From: Methylobacterium brachythecii
Lineage (GTDB): Bacteria; Pseudomonadota; Alphaproteobacteria; Rhizobiales; Beijerinckiaceae
Assembly: GCF_014196345.1 (NCBI RefSeq)
Contig: NZ_JACIDN010000006.1
Location: 124,001 to 188,000 of the forward strand
Length of the DNA: 64,000 nt
Reading direction: 5' to 3'
Shown: one piece after another, positions 46,652-55,890 of the stretch
Layout: each line of letters begins with the position of its first letter
How positions within the stretch are numbered: the stretch's first letter is position 1
Made by a program: the position numbers and the translations under genes
The notes under the pieces: model-generated
Told to the model about the DNA's origin: nothing
The model's input: only the letters and a program-made list of their open reading frames with translations
Databases searched by the model: none

Positions 46652-46707
46652 ATTCGCATCCGCAAGAGATGCACGCAAAACCAAAACTCGCTCGGGAGCG
46701 AAACGCC

Positions 46708-47730
46708 ATGACCCTGACTCGCCGCCATCTCGTCGCGGCCGGCCTCGCTGCGCCGGCCTTCCTCAAGCTCGGCACAGGCGCCGCTCAGGCGGCGACCACG
46801 CTGAAGCTCTCCCACCAGTTTCCCGGCGGCACGGTCGACGAGGGCGATTTCCGTGATCGCATGTGCCGGAAGTTCGCGGCGGCGATCGCCGAGCGCTCGA
46901 AGGGCGCGCTGGAGATTCAGGTCTATCCCGGCTCCTCTTTGATGAAGACGAACGCCCAGTTCGGCGCGATGCGCAAGGGCGCCCTCGACATGTCGCTCTA
47001 TCCGAGCCCTTACGCCGGCGGTGAGGTGGCAGAGCTGAATATCGGCCTGATGCCGGCGCTGGTGACATCCTACGCACAGGGCATCGCCTGGAAGAATGCG
47101 CCCGTCGGCAAGAAGCTCGCCGAGGTGCTCGATTCCAAGGGCATCATCCTGGTCTCCTGGGTCTGGCAGGCCGGCGGCGTCGCCAGCCGCGAGCGCCAGC
47201 TCGTCGCGCCCGAGGATGCGAAGGGCCTCAAGGTGCGCGGCGGTTCGCGCGAGATGGACATGGTGATGAAGCAGGCGGGTGCCGCCACGCTATCCATCCC
47301 CTCGAACGAATCCTACGCCGCCATGCAGACCGGCGCCTGCGACGCGCTGCTGACCTCCTCCACCAGCCTGATCTCGTTCCGATTGGAAGAGCTGTCGAAG
47401 CACCTCACCTCCGGCCGCGAGCGTTCCTACTGGTTCATGCTCGAGCCGATCATGATGTCGAAGACGATTTTTGCCGGCCTGCCCAAGGACCAGCAGGATC
47501 TCATCATGACCGTCGGCGCCGAGATGGAAGCCTTCGGACAGGAGGGCGCCAAGGCCGACGACACCAAGGTCGAGCAAGTCTTCTCCAAGGCCGGCGCCAA
47601 GGTGCAGGCCATCGACGAGCAGACCATGGGCAAGTGGCGTGACATTGCCCGCGACACCGCCTGGAAGGATTTCGCCGCCAAGAGCGCGTCCTGCGCCGAG
47701 CTGCTCAAGCTGGCCGAGCAGGTGTCGTGA
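46708..47730 (+). CDS. TRAP transporter substrate-binding protein (DctP family)
   Basis: A 340-residue periplasmic solute receptor. The signal peptide contains a twin-arginine-like TLTRRHLV and ends near AAQAA (residue ~30). The mature protein has the DctP pattern: LKLSHQFPGGTVDEGDFRDRMCRKF, IQVYPGSSLMKTNAQFGAMRKGALDM, and LKVRGGSREMDMVMKQAGAA, the last with the conserved arginine that binds the substrate carboxylate. The ligand is probably an organic acid. ATG 46708 has GGGAG upstream. It is first in a dctP-dctQ-dctM operon; its stop overlaps the dctQ GTG. Confidence 0.92.
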   Translation: MTLTRRHLVAAGLAAPAFLKLGTGAAQAATTLKLSHQFPGGTVDEGDFRDRMCRKFAAAIAERSKGALEIQVYPGSSLMKTNAQFGAMRKGALDMSLYPSPYAGGEVAELNIGLMPALVTSYAQGIAWKNAPVGKKLAEVLDSKGIILVSWVWQAGGVASRERQLVAPEDAKGLKVRGGSREMDMVMKQAGAATLSIPSNESYAAMQTGACDALLTSSTSLISFRLEELSKHLTSGRERSYWFMLEPIMMSKTIFAGLPKDQQDLIMTVGAEMEAFGQEGAKADDTKVEQVFSKAGAKVQAIDEQTMGKWRDIARDTAWKDFAAKSASCAELLKLAEQVS

Positions 47731-48425
47731 GCCACGCTTTCGACGCCGCCACCGCGGCTCCGGAGGCGCATGCCGCCACGGAGCCGCGGGTTCCCGGCCT
47801 TCTCGGTGTCCTCGACCGCGCCATGCGGTTCGTGAACCAGGTGATCCTGCTGCTCGGTGGCGCCGCGCTCGTCACGGCCTGCCTCGTGCTCAGCTACAGC
47901 GTCCTCGTCCGTCACCTCTTCAACGAGGCGACGGAATGGCAGGACGAGATGGCGGTGTTCCTCATCGTCGGCGCCACCTTCTTCTCGGCCGCCGCCGTGC
48001 AGGCCAAGCGCGGCCATGTCGCCATCGAGGCGCTGACCGGCCTGCTCTCGCCGAAGGTGAACCGCATCCGCCTGATCCTGGCGGACATCATCAGCCTCGC
48101 CTTCGTCGCCTTCTTCACCTGGAAGAGCTGGTCGCTGTTCCATGAGGCCTATGTCGACGGTCAGACCTCGCAATCCACCTGGGGACCGCCGCTCTCGATC
48201 CCTTACGGCCTGATGGCCGCGGGGATGACGCTGCTCACCGTCCAGTTCCTGCTGCAGATCGCCGAGGCTGTGTTCTACGGCCCGAAGAGCGCCGGCTGGG
48301 CGCAGCCCAAGATCGGGCTCGGCGCCGACGTCAACAAGGACATGCATAACCGGCCCGGCGCGACCCCCGAGGGTCCCGATCTAATGGGCAAGACGGTGGG
48401 TACCGTCTCGGGAGACAAGCAATGA
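47727..48425 (+). CDS. TRAP transporter small permease (DctQ family)
   Basis: A 232-residue membrane protein with four hydrophobic helices (about 40-62, 75-95, 112-135, 155-180) and the DctQ segment VLVRHLFNEATEWQDEMAVFLIV. The GTG start overlaps the receptor stop by four bases, and its own stop overlaps the dctM ATG. It bridges the receptor and the large permease at the inner membrane. An extended hydrophilic C-terminal tail (~45 residues) is somewhat long for the family. Confidence 0.9.
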   Translation: MSHAFDAATAAPEAHAATEPRVPGLLGVLDRAMRFVNQVILLLGGAALVTACLVLSYSVLVRHLFNEATEWQDEMAVFLIVGATFFSAAAVQAKRGHVAIEALTGLLSPKVNRIRLILADIISLAFVAFFTWKSWSLFHEAYVDGQTSQSTWGPPLSIPYGLMAAGMTLLTVQFLLQIAEAVFYGPKSAGWAQPKIGLGADVNKDMHNRPGATPEGPDLMGKTVGTVSGDKQ

Positions 48426-49774
48426 GCACCGCCGCGATCGGCTTCCTCTATGCCGGAGCGACGCTCGGGGCGATGCTGTCGGGCATCCCCATTGCCTTCG
48501 CTCTCGGCTTCGTCGCGCTCGCCTTCATGTTCGCGTTCATGCCGGGCGCCTCGCTCGATACGGTGACGCAGAACGTCTACGAGGAAATGGCCTCAATCAC
48601 GCTGCTCTCGATCCCGCTCTTCATCCTGAAGGGCGCGGCGATCGGGCGTTCGAAGGCGGGGCAGGACCTATACTCGGCGATGCATGCCTGGATGCAGCGC
48701 ATCCCGGGCGGCCTCGGCATCGCCAACGTCTTCGCCTGCGCGCTGTTTGCCGCCATGGCCGGGTCGAGCCCGGCCACCTGCTCGGCGATCGGCTCGGCCG
48801 GCATCCCGGAGATGAGAAAGCGCGGCTACTCGCCGGGCTTCGCCGCCGGGATCATCGCCGCAGGCGGCACGCTGGGCATCCTGCTGCCGCCCTCCATCAC
48901 CATGATCCTCTACGCGGTGGCGGCCGAGCAGTCCCTCGGACGGTTGTTCCTTGCCGGCATCGGACCGGGCCTGCTGCTCGTCGGGCTGTTCTCGAGTTGG
49001 GCGGTCTACCGCTTCCGCTCGGAATACGCGGCGGCGAAGCTGGTCTTCGAGGGAGGCGGCCCGCGCTCGCCGATCCTCACCGAGGACCGCTACTCGATGA
49101 GCCAGCGCTTCTCGACGCTGCCGCGGGTGCTGCCCTTCGTGGTGCTGCTCACCGGCGTGATGGTCGCGCTCTACGGCGGCTATGCCACGCCCTCGGAGAC
49201 GGCCGGCCTCGGCGGTCTCCTGGCTCTTGCACTGATCGCGGTGATCTACGGCGTCTGGCGGATCAAGGATGTGAGCCCGATCCTCACGGCGACGCTCCGC
49301 GAGTCGACCATGCTGATGCTGATCATCGGCATGTCGCTGCTCTACGCCTACGTGATGAGCTACCTGCACATCTCGCAATCGGCGGCCGCCGCGATCGTGG
49401 CGATGCAGCTCTCGCCCTGGCTGCTGCTGGTGACGATCCTGCTGCTCGTGATCGTTCTCGGCTTCTTCCTGCCGCCGGTCTCGATCATCCTGATGACCGC
49501 GCCGATCATCCTGCCGCCGCTCAAGGCCGCCGGGTTCGATCTGGTCTGGTTCGGCGTGGTGATGACCATCACCATGGAGATGGGCCTGATCCACCCGCCG
49601 GTGGGACTCAACATCTTCGTCATCAAGAACATCGCCCCCGACATCCCGCTCTCGGACATCATCTGGGGCACGCTGCCCTTCGTGATCCTGATGGCGGTGG
49701 CGATCGCGCTGCTGTGTTTCGTCCCAGGCATCGCCCTCTGGCTCCCCGACGTGCTGCTGCCGAGCACGCGGTAA
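48422..49774 (+). CDS. TRAP transporter large permease (DctM family)
   Basis: A 450-residue polytopic membrane protein with about 12 hydrophobic helices. It has the family motifs SIPLFILKGAAIGRSKAGQDL, FAAMAGSSPATCSAIGS, GTLGILLPPSITMILY and IHPPVGLNIFVIKNI. It is the sodium- or proton-coupled transport subunit of the TRAP system. It is coupled to dctQ by an ATGA overlap and converges on the tyrosine phosphatase gene. Confidence 0.94.
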   Translation: MSTAAIGFLYAGATLGAMLSGIPIAFALGFVALAFMFAFMPGASLDTVTQNVYEEMASITLLSIPLFILKGAAIGRSKAGQDLYSAMHAWMQRIPGGLGIANVFACALFAAMAGSSPATCSAIGSAGIPEMRKRGYSPGFAAGIIAAGGTLGILLPPSITMILYAVAAEQSLGRLFLAGIGPGLLLVGLFSSWAVYRFRSEYAAAKLVFEGGGPRSPILTEDRYSMSQRFSTLPRVLPFVVLLTGVMVALYGGYATPSETAGLGGLLALALIAVIYGVWRIKDVSPILTATLRESTMLMLIIGMSLLYAYVMSYLHISQSAAAAIVAMQLSPWLLLVTILLLVIVLGFFLPPVSIILMTAPIILPPLKAAGFDLVWFGVVMTITMEMGLIHPPVGLNIFVIKNIAPDIPLSDIIWGTLPFVILMAVAIALLCFVPGIALWLPDVLLPSTR

Positions 49775-49834
49775 GGGGTCACCGCACCACGATGGGTCCT
49801 CTGGGCTTCACTCCGGGGGCCGGACGCGGGGCGG

Positions 49835-50563
49835 TCACTCGCGGTGCAGCACGTGGTCGGCGACGAAATCCTGCAGCCGGCGCGGCTTCTGCGTGCCGAC
49901 CAAGGCCTGCGGATCGTAGACCTCGGCGACCCAGTCCTCGAAGGCGATCGGGGTGTGGGCGTCGTAGTCCGCGTATGCGCAGAGGAAGCGGTACAGGATA
50001 CCGGTCTTCGCGCTCCGCATATGGCCGTAGCGCAGCGACAGCTGCCGTGCGGCCTCGGGCACGGCGCGCTTCTCCTGGAAGATCAGGTACAGGGCCGCGG
50101 CCAGTCCGGCACGGTCGGCGCCGGACTTGCAGTGGATCAGGGCCGGATAGCGGATCGTCTCGAAGAGCCGCTTGAGCTCCAGCACGGTCTCTGCCTGCGG
50201 CGCCTCTCGCGAGCGCACGGTGACGTCGTGCAGGTCGATGCCGAGGTCGCGGCAGGCGTCCCGCTCCAGCGGCCAGGAACCGTATTCCCGCTGTCCTCGC
50301 AGGCAGATCACGCTGCGGATGCCGGTGCGATGGAAGCGCGCGAGTTGGCGCGGCGTCGGCTGCGCCGAGCGCCACAGCCGACCGGTCCCGACCCGATGCG
50401 CGTTCAGGTAGGCCAGCCGGAACAGGCCATGATCGGCGAACAGCATGTTCAGCCATGCCTTGGCGCGCTCGACGCGACCCTGCAGCGGCCTGTCCCAGCG
50501 GGCGACGCGGGCATGCCTCTTCAGGTTCCGACGTAGAAGTTTCTGGTATGCGGCTTCGTCCAT
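49835..50563 (-). CDS. Protein tyrosine/dual-specificity phosphatase family protein
   Basis: A 242-residue cytoplasmic protein with the phosphatase P-loop HCKSGADRAG (Cys145, Arg151, the C-x5-R signature) and an upstream acidic loop near YGSWPLERD that may supply the general acid. The N-terminus is basic and helical. It resembles small tyrosine-phosphatase-like proteins found beside polysaccharide genes, where they may dephosphorylate a polysaccharide kinase or a lipid/sugar phosphate. It is the left-most gene of the glycan region, 54 bases beyond the GT2 gene on the same strand. Confidence 0.85.
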   Translation of the reverse strand: MDEAAYQKLLRRNLKRHARVARWDRPLQGRVERAKAWLNMLFADHGLFRLAYLNAHRVGTGRLWRSAQPTPRQLARFHRTGIRSVICLRGQREYGSWPLERDACRDLGIDLHDVTVRSREAPQAETVLELKRLFETIRYPALIHCKSGADRAGLAAALYLIFQEKRAVPEAARQLSLRYGHMRSAKTGILYRFLCAYADYDAHTPIAFEDWVAEVYDPQALVGTQKPRRLQDFVADHVLHRE

Positions 50564-50617
50564 CAGGAGCCCATGGGCGGCTGAACCTTGCCCGTCATCG
50601 CCGTCAGACGTCCCGCG

Positions 50618-51391
50618 TCAGCCGGAGCCACGGCTTTTCCCACTTCGGCGAAGCAAGGCCAACCGATACGTCCGCAACCCGGCGATCGTCGAGGCGACGG
50701 CGAAGCCATAGGCTCCGCCCGTGAAGTGCCTCTTCAGGACGTAGTATTTGAAGAAGACCGTGAAGGGCTCCGTGGCCATCCTGAGCAGCAGCAGGCTGGG
50801 AACCTTGTCGATCTCAGTCGTCTGCAGCCGATAATACGCGACGTTCTTCTTCATCAGGTGCGAGAGCGATCGCAGCGACTGATGCAGGACGGGGCCGCGG
50901 ATGCGGCCCATATTCTTAGGCTCGAGCTTGATCTCGTCGAACACGGCGCTGTCGGGGAAACGACAGCGCGTCCTGTCGTAGAGCCTGATGTATTTATGGC
51001 TGTCGGCCAGCAGGCGCGGCTTGGACCGGCCCGGATAGACGTGCCGGATATCGAACCGGTAGCCGTGGATCTGGGGATCGGGCTGTGGCGTGCCCATGAT
51101 CGCCGCGATCTCCCGGCGCGCCCCATCGGTCAGCCACTCGTCGGCGTCGAGGTTCAGGATCCAGTCGTTCGTCGCCACGTCTTCCGCGAAGCGCTTCTGC
51201 TGCCCGTATCCCCGCCACGCATTGACGTGACAGACCGCCCCGCAAGCCCGCGCGATCTCGAGCGTCCCGTCGGTACTTCCCGAATCGACGACGACGATCT
51301 CGTCGGCGATGCCGCGAACGCTCGCCAGGCATCGCTCGATCCTGTCCTCCTCGTTCATCGTAATGACGGTACACGACAGTTTGCGGCTCAT
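50618..51391 (-). CDS. GT2-family glycosyltransferase (WaaE/KdtX-like)
   Basis: A 257-residue GT-A glycosyltransferase: LSCTVITMNEEDRIERCLAS start, VVVDSGSTDGTLEIA, the metal-binding DADEW and the SHKYIRLYDR segment typical of LPS-core beta-1,4-glucosyltransferase-like WaaE proteins. No transmembrane segment is obvious. ATG 51391 is preferred over the TTG at 51400. It acts in LPS or exopolysaccharide assembly on the cytoplasmic side. It is followed closely by the phosphatase gene. Confidence 0.85.
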   Translation of the reverse strand: MSRKLSCTVITMNEEDRIERCLASVRGIADEIVVVDSGSTDGTLEIARACGAVCHVNAWRGYGQQKRFAEDVATNDWILNLDADEWLTDGARREIAAIMGTPQPDPQIHGYRFDIRHVYPGRSKPRLLADSHKYIRLYDRTRCRFPDSAVFDEIKLEPKNMGRIRGPVLHQSLRSLSHLMKKNVAYYRLQTTEIDKVPSLLLLRMATEPFTVFFKYYVLKRHFTGGAYGFAVASTIAGLRTYRLALLRRSGKSRGSG

Positions 51392-51536
51392 GATCGCCAA
51401 ACGATCTCGGGGACCTCGCCTCGGCGCTGCGGCCGGGAAAATCGGGGACGCAGCGGATCGACCGTGACGGGCACCGCCTGCGCGTGCTCAGCCCATAGCG
51501 CAGTCTACGGCATCCGTCGCCTGGCGCGAGACGCCC

Positions 51537-52562
51537 TCACGGCGCGGCCGGCGCGTCGCGACGACTGAGGAGCAGGCTGTCCCACAGCAGCGCGGCGCGG
51601 TGCCAGGCCAGGGCCGATCGCTGGAGGAGGGCGCCCGCGTGGAGGTGGCGCCACAGGTCGTCGTCGCGGGCGAGAAGGGCGGCGAAACGGGCGAACTCCC
51701 GGTCGTCCCGCGCGACGAGCCCGTCGATGCCATGCCGGACCCGCTCGGCCAGCGCCCCGATTCCTAGGGTGACGACGGGCAGGCCCATGGCCTGCGCCTC
51801 GGCGGCCGCGAGGCAGAAGGTCTCGTCGATCGCACCCGGATACAGCATGGCGCGAAAGCCCCGATAGGCTTGCGCCAGCGCCTCGGCGGTCTGGCGCGGG
51901 TGGAACGTCACGCCAGGCCCGAGCGCCCTGGCCGCTGCCGGCCGCAGGCTGTCCTGGGCCGTCCCGAACACGCGAAGCGTGCCGCCGAGCGCCCCATGAA
52001 CCCCCGAGGCCTGCCAGGCGCGCAAAGTCCGCTCGAGCCCGCGCTGCTGCTGCGAGGCGAAGACGAAGTCCCGCGATGTCCCGTCCGAGACAGGCGCGCG
52101 CCGAAAGGTCTCGCCGAGGCCGTGCGGGATCACCTCGCGGCTGCGGAATCGGTAGAGCCGGCTCGCGGCGCGCTCGGCAACCTCCCCGACGAAAACCGCG
52201 TCGGGGCGAAGCCGCAGGATCGGAAGCAGGTAGCCTCGGCGCAGCGCCTTCTCGACGGGAAGCGGATTGTGCATCCAGAGCACCGTCCGCGGGCCGCCGG
52301 CCAACCCTTCCAGAAGCCGCGGGTCGTTGCTCGATACGGCGACGTCCGCGCGGATGCCGCGCAACTCCTCCAACGGCCGGTTGACGACACCGTCCGCCTC
52401 GACGACGCGCTCGGTGCGGGTGAGCAGCGTGACCGCGTGGCCGCGCCGCGCAAGCGCCCGGCAAAGTTCGAGGTTCGTGCTCTCGATGCCGCCCAGGCCC
52501 TCGCTCGCCGGCGTCGCGAGATCGAAGCGCGCCCGCGTCGGGCAGATGAAGAGAATGTGCAT
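51537..52562 (-). CDS. GT4-family glycosyltransferase
   Basis: A 341-residue GT-B protein. ATG 52562 begins MHILFICPTRARFD. The GGIESTNLELCRALARRGH acceptor-side motif is followed by FASQQQRGLERTLRAW and the donor-site IDETFCLAAAEAQAMGLPVV with the E-x7-E-like pair. It transfers a sugar during surface-glycan synthesis; specificity is unknown. It diverges from the GT61 gene with a 73-base gap. Confidence 0.82.
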   Translation of the reverse strand: MHILFICPTRARFDLATPASEGLGGIESTNLELCRALARRGHAVTLLTRTERVVEADGVVNRPLEELRGIRADVAVSSNDPRLLEGLAGGPRTVLWMHNPLPVEKALRRGYLLPILRLRPDAVFVGEVAERAASRLYRFRSREVIPHGLGETFRRAPVSDGTSRDFVFASQQQRGLERTLRAWQASGVHGALGGTLRVFGTAQDSLRPAAARALGPGVTFHPRQTAEALAQAYRGFRAMLYPGAIDETFCLAAAEAQAMGLPVVTLGIGALAERVRHGIDGLVARDDREFARFAALLARDDDLWRHLHAGALLQRSALAWHRAALLWDSLLLSRRDAPAAP

Positions 52563-52635
52563 CGACCGGTCTCCCACGCCATGCCATAAACCGCCCGGAT
52601 ACGGCCAAGTCGAGTGATCGGGGAGCCTGCATCGG

Positions 52636-53838
52636 GTGGCACGTGGCCGGGCAGCGTGGAAAAGGGCGCTCGATCCCAAACTCTACCTGACGCGCGCCAT
52701 GCTGCGACTCGAACGATCCGCGCCCGCGCTGACCTCGGCGATCGGCTACCACGCGATCCTCGGCCCTCCCTCGCGCTTCGACTGGCTGAGCGAGAGCCGC
52801 ATCCCGACGCGGATGACGCAGGCGCCCTACGCCGAAGAATTCCGCGCGCTCAGCATCGCCAATGTCGACGCGCCGACCTGGCATCTCGGCCATCCGGGTC
52901 ATTCCGCCGAGGGCGGCGTGTCGCGCTTCGGCCCGCTGGAGCCGCTGGAGGTCCGCCGCCTCGCCTCGCTGGTGCCGGACGTTATCGTGCCGGGCCACAA
53001 CCTACTGCCGGTGGACGCGGCGACCGGGCGGCTCCTCGCCTTCTACGGCAGCACCGAGGTCAATTGGGGCATTGCCTATCCCGGGCTCTCGCGGCTGAAG
53101 CGCGTGCGGCTGAAGGGAGCCGCCTGGGCGATCCCGCCGGTGAAGAACTACTTCCACCTTCTCGTCGAGCACATCCTGCCCGTCGTCGACATGCTGCTCA
53201 CCGAGCGCGAGCGCCTGGCTGGAACTGCGATCACCGTGATCGCCCAGCGCGACCTGCCGCTGCTCGACGCGATCGCGAAGATCCTAAAGCGGCTCGGCAT
53301 CGCCATCGCCTTCGAGGAGGCGCGGCCCTTCGTGACCTACGCACCGGAGCAGTACCTGTTCTGCAAGCCGGTCGCCGCCTCGGTGGAGCACTTCTACACC
53401 TACCCGGACGCTGTCGGAGTTCTGCGGGAGGCCTTCGCCGGCCAAGCATCATCGTCACTGCCGGCCCGGGTCTACGTGCCGCGCACCGGCACCCGCATCC
53501 GCCGGCTGATCGGCGAGCCCGAGTTGATCGCGCAGCTGACCGAGCGCGACTTCGCGTCCTTTACGGCGCACAGGGGCAACCCGGAGGAGCAGATCGCCCG
53601 CTTCATGGCCGCGCGCGAGATCGTGTCTGTCCATGGGGCGGCGCTGACGAACATCGTCTGGTCGGCGCCCGGTGCGCGGGTCGTCGAGATCTTTCCGTCC
53701 AACGCGCGCAAGACCACCTACCTGCACATGGCCTCGCTGCACGACCTTGCCTATGCCCATGTCTCGGGCGGGTCGGAGAACGAGCGGCAGGATTTCATGG
53801 TCGACAGCGCCGCGGTGCTGCGCGCTCTGGGCGCTTGA
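52636..53838 (+). CDS. GT61-family (DUF563) glycosyltransferase
   Basis: A 400-residue protein with a GTG start. The DUF563/GT61 region (~160-370) has KNYFHLLVEHILPVVDMLL, RVYVPRTGTRIRRL and the VSVHGAALTNIVWSAPGARVVEIFP signature near the C-terminus. Bacterial members are found in capsule and exopolysaccharide loci. It is the first plus-strand gene of the polysaccharide region. Confidence 0.85.
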   Translation: MARGRAAWKRALDPKLYLTRAMLRLERSAPALTSAIGYHAILGPPSRFDWLSESRIPTRMTQAPYAEEFRALSIANVDAPTWHLGHPGHSAEGGVSRFGPLEPLEVRRLASLVPDVIVPGHNLLPVDAATGRLLAFYGSTEVNWGIAYPGLSRLKRVRLKGAAWAIPPVKNYFHLLVEHILPVVDMLLTERERLAGTAITVIAQRDLPLLDAIAKILKRLGIAIAFEEARPFVTYAPEQYLFCKPVAASVEHFYTYPDAVGVLREAFAGQASSSLPARVYVPRTGTRIRRLIGEPELIAQLTERDFASFTAHRGNPEEQIARFMAAREIVSVHGAALTNIVWSAPGARVVEIFPSNARKTTYLHMASLHDLAYAHVSGGSENERQDFMVDSAAVLRALGA

Positions 53839-53999
53839 CCGCGTCTGCAATCAATGCGGCGACCGGCGTGCTGGCTCGCAAACATACGCCCTATTTGCGG
53901 ATTACTCCGATCGTCTGCAGCGTTGGAACCGGAGCTAATACTTAAGAATTTCTTCGTATAGGACGGGGTCAGCATGGTCTTTCAGAGGGCAAACTGCCG

Positions 54000-54314
54000 A
54001 TGGTGATTTTTGCGTTTTGCCTTCTGTGTGCAGGTGCGATTCTCAGTTTGATTACCCGTGTCCACGGCCTCGTGGCGGTTGCCCTAGGTGTCGTGATCTC
54101 GCTGGTTCTCGGCGCGTTTTTCCTGTCGTTCGAAGCCGCCCCAACCTATCCGCTCGGCGTGACCTTCATCGTCGCCATCGTCGCGCTGCAAGTCGGATAT
54201 GGTCTTGGTGTGGTTTCGCGAGCTGCTCTCGATGGCCGCCTGGATCGCGCCACAAGCTCTACCGCTCGCAAGGAAATCCGGCCGGCGAAGCAGCAGTTGG
54301 GCCGCGAGTCGTAA
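54000..54314 (+). CDS. Small membrane protein resembling ExoX/SyrA exopolysaccharide repressors
   Basis: A 104-residue protein with three hydrophobic helices (about 2-18, 22-44, 52-72) and a basic C-terminal tail. The VTFIVAIVALQVGYGLGVV segment resembles the end of the small rhizobial ExoX/SyrA-type inhibitors of exopolysaccharide production, which act on the ExoY-type initiating transferase. An ExoY-like gene lies 1.6 kb downstream, supporting but not proving that role. An AGAGGG ribosome-binding site precedes ATG 54000. A simple uncharacterised membrane protein is the alternative. Confidence 0.55.
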   Translation: MVIFAFCLLCAGAILSLITRVHGLVAVALGVVISLVLGAFFLSFEAAPTYPLGVTFIVAIVALQVGYGLGVVSRAALDGRLDRATSSTARKEIRPAKQQLGRES

Positions 54315-54414
54315 GCCCGGACCGGCTCATGCGCGCCGCGTCGGTCGCGTCATCTCCGCCCATGTTCGAAACGCCAGGGCTTGCATTCGAACGGACGTCA
54401 GGCAGCGAGCCCGC

Positions 54415-55095
54415 TCACGGGAGAGGACTCTCGAGCCACCCCTGGATCATTGCATATTGTACGATTTTGGCCCGGCTATGGATGTCGAGCTTATCTGTGG
54501 CGCGCGTCTTATAAGTCTCGATGGACTTGGTCGTAATGCCGAGTCGGCCGGCCACTTCCTTGTTCGTGAACCCAAGGGCGATCAACCGTAGGACCTCGCG
54601 TTCGCGGTCCGTCAGTGTGCGTCCTGCCGGTTTACGCCCCATCGTACCCGATACGCCGAAGACTCCCGTGGGAATGATCTGGGCGGCCACGGCCGGATCC
54701 AGATAAAGTCCTCCGCGGCTCACGGCATGAACGGCCTCGATGATGCTCGAGCCCGTCGATCGTTTCAACACGTAGCCGCGCACACCCGTCGCTAGAACGC
54801 GATGAACGTACGTGGTCTCCTCGCAATCGCTGAGGATGATGACGGCCGTTCCTTCGGCATCCGTTCGGAGTTGCTCGAGGATCGCAAGTCCGCGCATGCC
54901 CGGCATTGCGCTGTCGAGGATCGCAATATGAGGGCTATAATCCAGAATACTCCGATAAGCCGCCGATCCTGTGGCGACCTCCGCCACGATGCTCAGCGTA
55001 TCGATGGTGTGTAACAAGGCTCGGATACCGTCGATAAACATCGGATGTCCGTCGCCGATCACGATCTGAAGGCACTCGTCGGTTACGTTGCGCAT
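54415..55095 (-). CDS. NarL/LuxR-type response regulator
   Basis: A 226-residue two-component regulator. The receiver domain (~10-125) has the phospho-acceptor Asp61 in AILDSAMPGM and the conserved lysine in VLKRST. The acidic pocket is reduced to a single Asp in IGDGHP, where most members have two acidic residues. The LuxR-type DNA-binding domain (~158-220) contains LTDREREVLRLIALGFTNKEVAGRLG. ATG 55095 was chosen for its GAGGGG site eight bases upstream; longer starts exist. No sensor kinase is adjacent. It diverges from the exopolysaccharide genes and probably regulates them. Confidence 0.88.
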   Translation of the reverse strand: MRNVTDECLQIVIGDGHPMFIDGIRALLHTIDTLSIVAEVATGSAAYRSILDYSPHIAILDSAMPGMRGLAILEQLRTDAEGTAVIILSDCEETTYVHRVLATGVRGYVLKRSTGSSIIEAVHAVSRGGLYLDPAVAAQIIPTGVFGVSGTMGRKPAGRTLTDREREVLRLIALGFTNKEVAGRLGITTKSIETYKTRATDKLDIHSRAKIVQYAMIQGWLESPLP

Positions 55096-55890
55096 GGCCG
55101 GACCCCTCAGAAACATTGTGTCCACAAATATTCGCGGGCCTCCGAATCTCGTGAGGCACTGTTCCTCAAGTCGAGACCTAGGACAATTTAACCCCTACTA
55201 AATCTCCAAAATTTCGCCGCCGAACGTTAGGTGCGCCGTTTTCCCTGCTCCATGGCTCCCACCATGATCAATGTTGCGGTGCAAACTTGCTAGGGCGCAA
55301 ACCAGCCGTCAAGCATGGATATTACATTTATGGTCAAAAAGTCAGCTCTTTTCCGCCTATTTTTCCGGCAAGCCCCGCCGAACTAAGCCTTCGCAAAATT
55401 TGCCGCCTCAATCGCCACGCGATTGCGCCCAGCGGATATTTCCTTTTGGGCAGGTATATTTTCTGATCAGTGAAATCACGACGACAACCGCACGTTTGCG
55501 AGTGCGATGATCTGCACGAGGCGCTTTACAACCCCAGGAATGCAAATCGCATCTGTCACGGCTCGCCGTCGGTCCCGCCTGAAAGCTAGGCGTTAAGCAC
55601 ATGGCTTAGGGGAAAACCTGACGAAGCTGCCAATTTTCCGACAGGCTGAGCCATTGCCGCAGCGCACCAACCTGGGAATAGTTAATAAATCGTTGAGTGC
55701 TTGAGGCAACTGACGAGCCTCATGCAGCTACTGTGATCAGTCGGCTCTACACTTTTATGTATTTGTAATTCCGGCGTTCGTACTACCTCCTTCCTCTTAA
55801 CGACTGACTACGAAGGAGTGGATCGCCGAAGATCCAACCGAACGCGGTACCAAATATGTCCGGAGAACATCCCGTCGGAGGAGAAGTCAG
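55096..55890. other. Long A+T-richer intergenic region upstream of the ExoY-like gene
   Basis: About 795 bases, clearly lower in G+C than the rest of the window, between the divergent response regulator and the initiating glycosyltransferase. It has many T-rich tracts (for example 55360-55380, 55440-55465) and presumably complex promoters. Short ORFs inside (e.g. 55271-55510) lack ribosome-binding sites and homology. No RNA gene was recognised. Confidence 0.55.

Larger units (their letters stand above)
46380..46707. other. Divergent control region of the GntR gene and TRAP operon
   Basis: 328 bases, notably A+T-richer between 46555 and 46690. It contains a long dyad (46561-46601) and the palindrome TTGCGCAA (46644-46651), plausible regulator-binding sites. 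No gene was seen. Confidence 0.6.
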
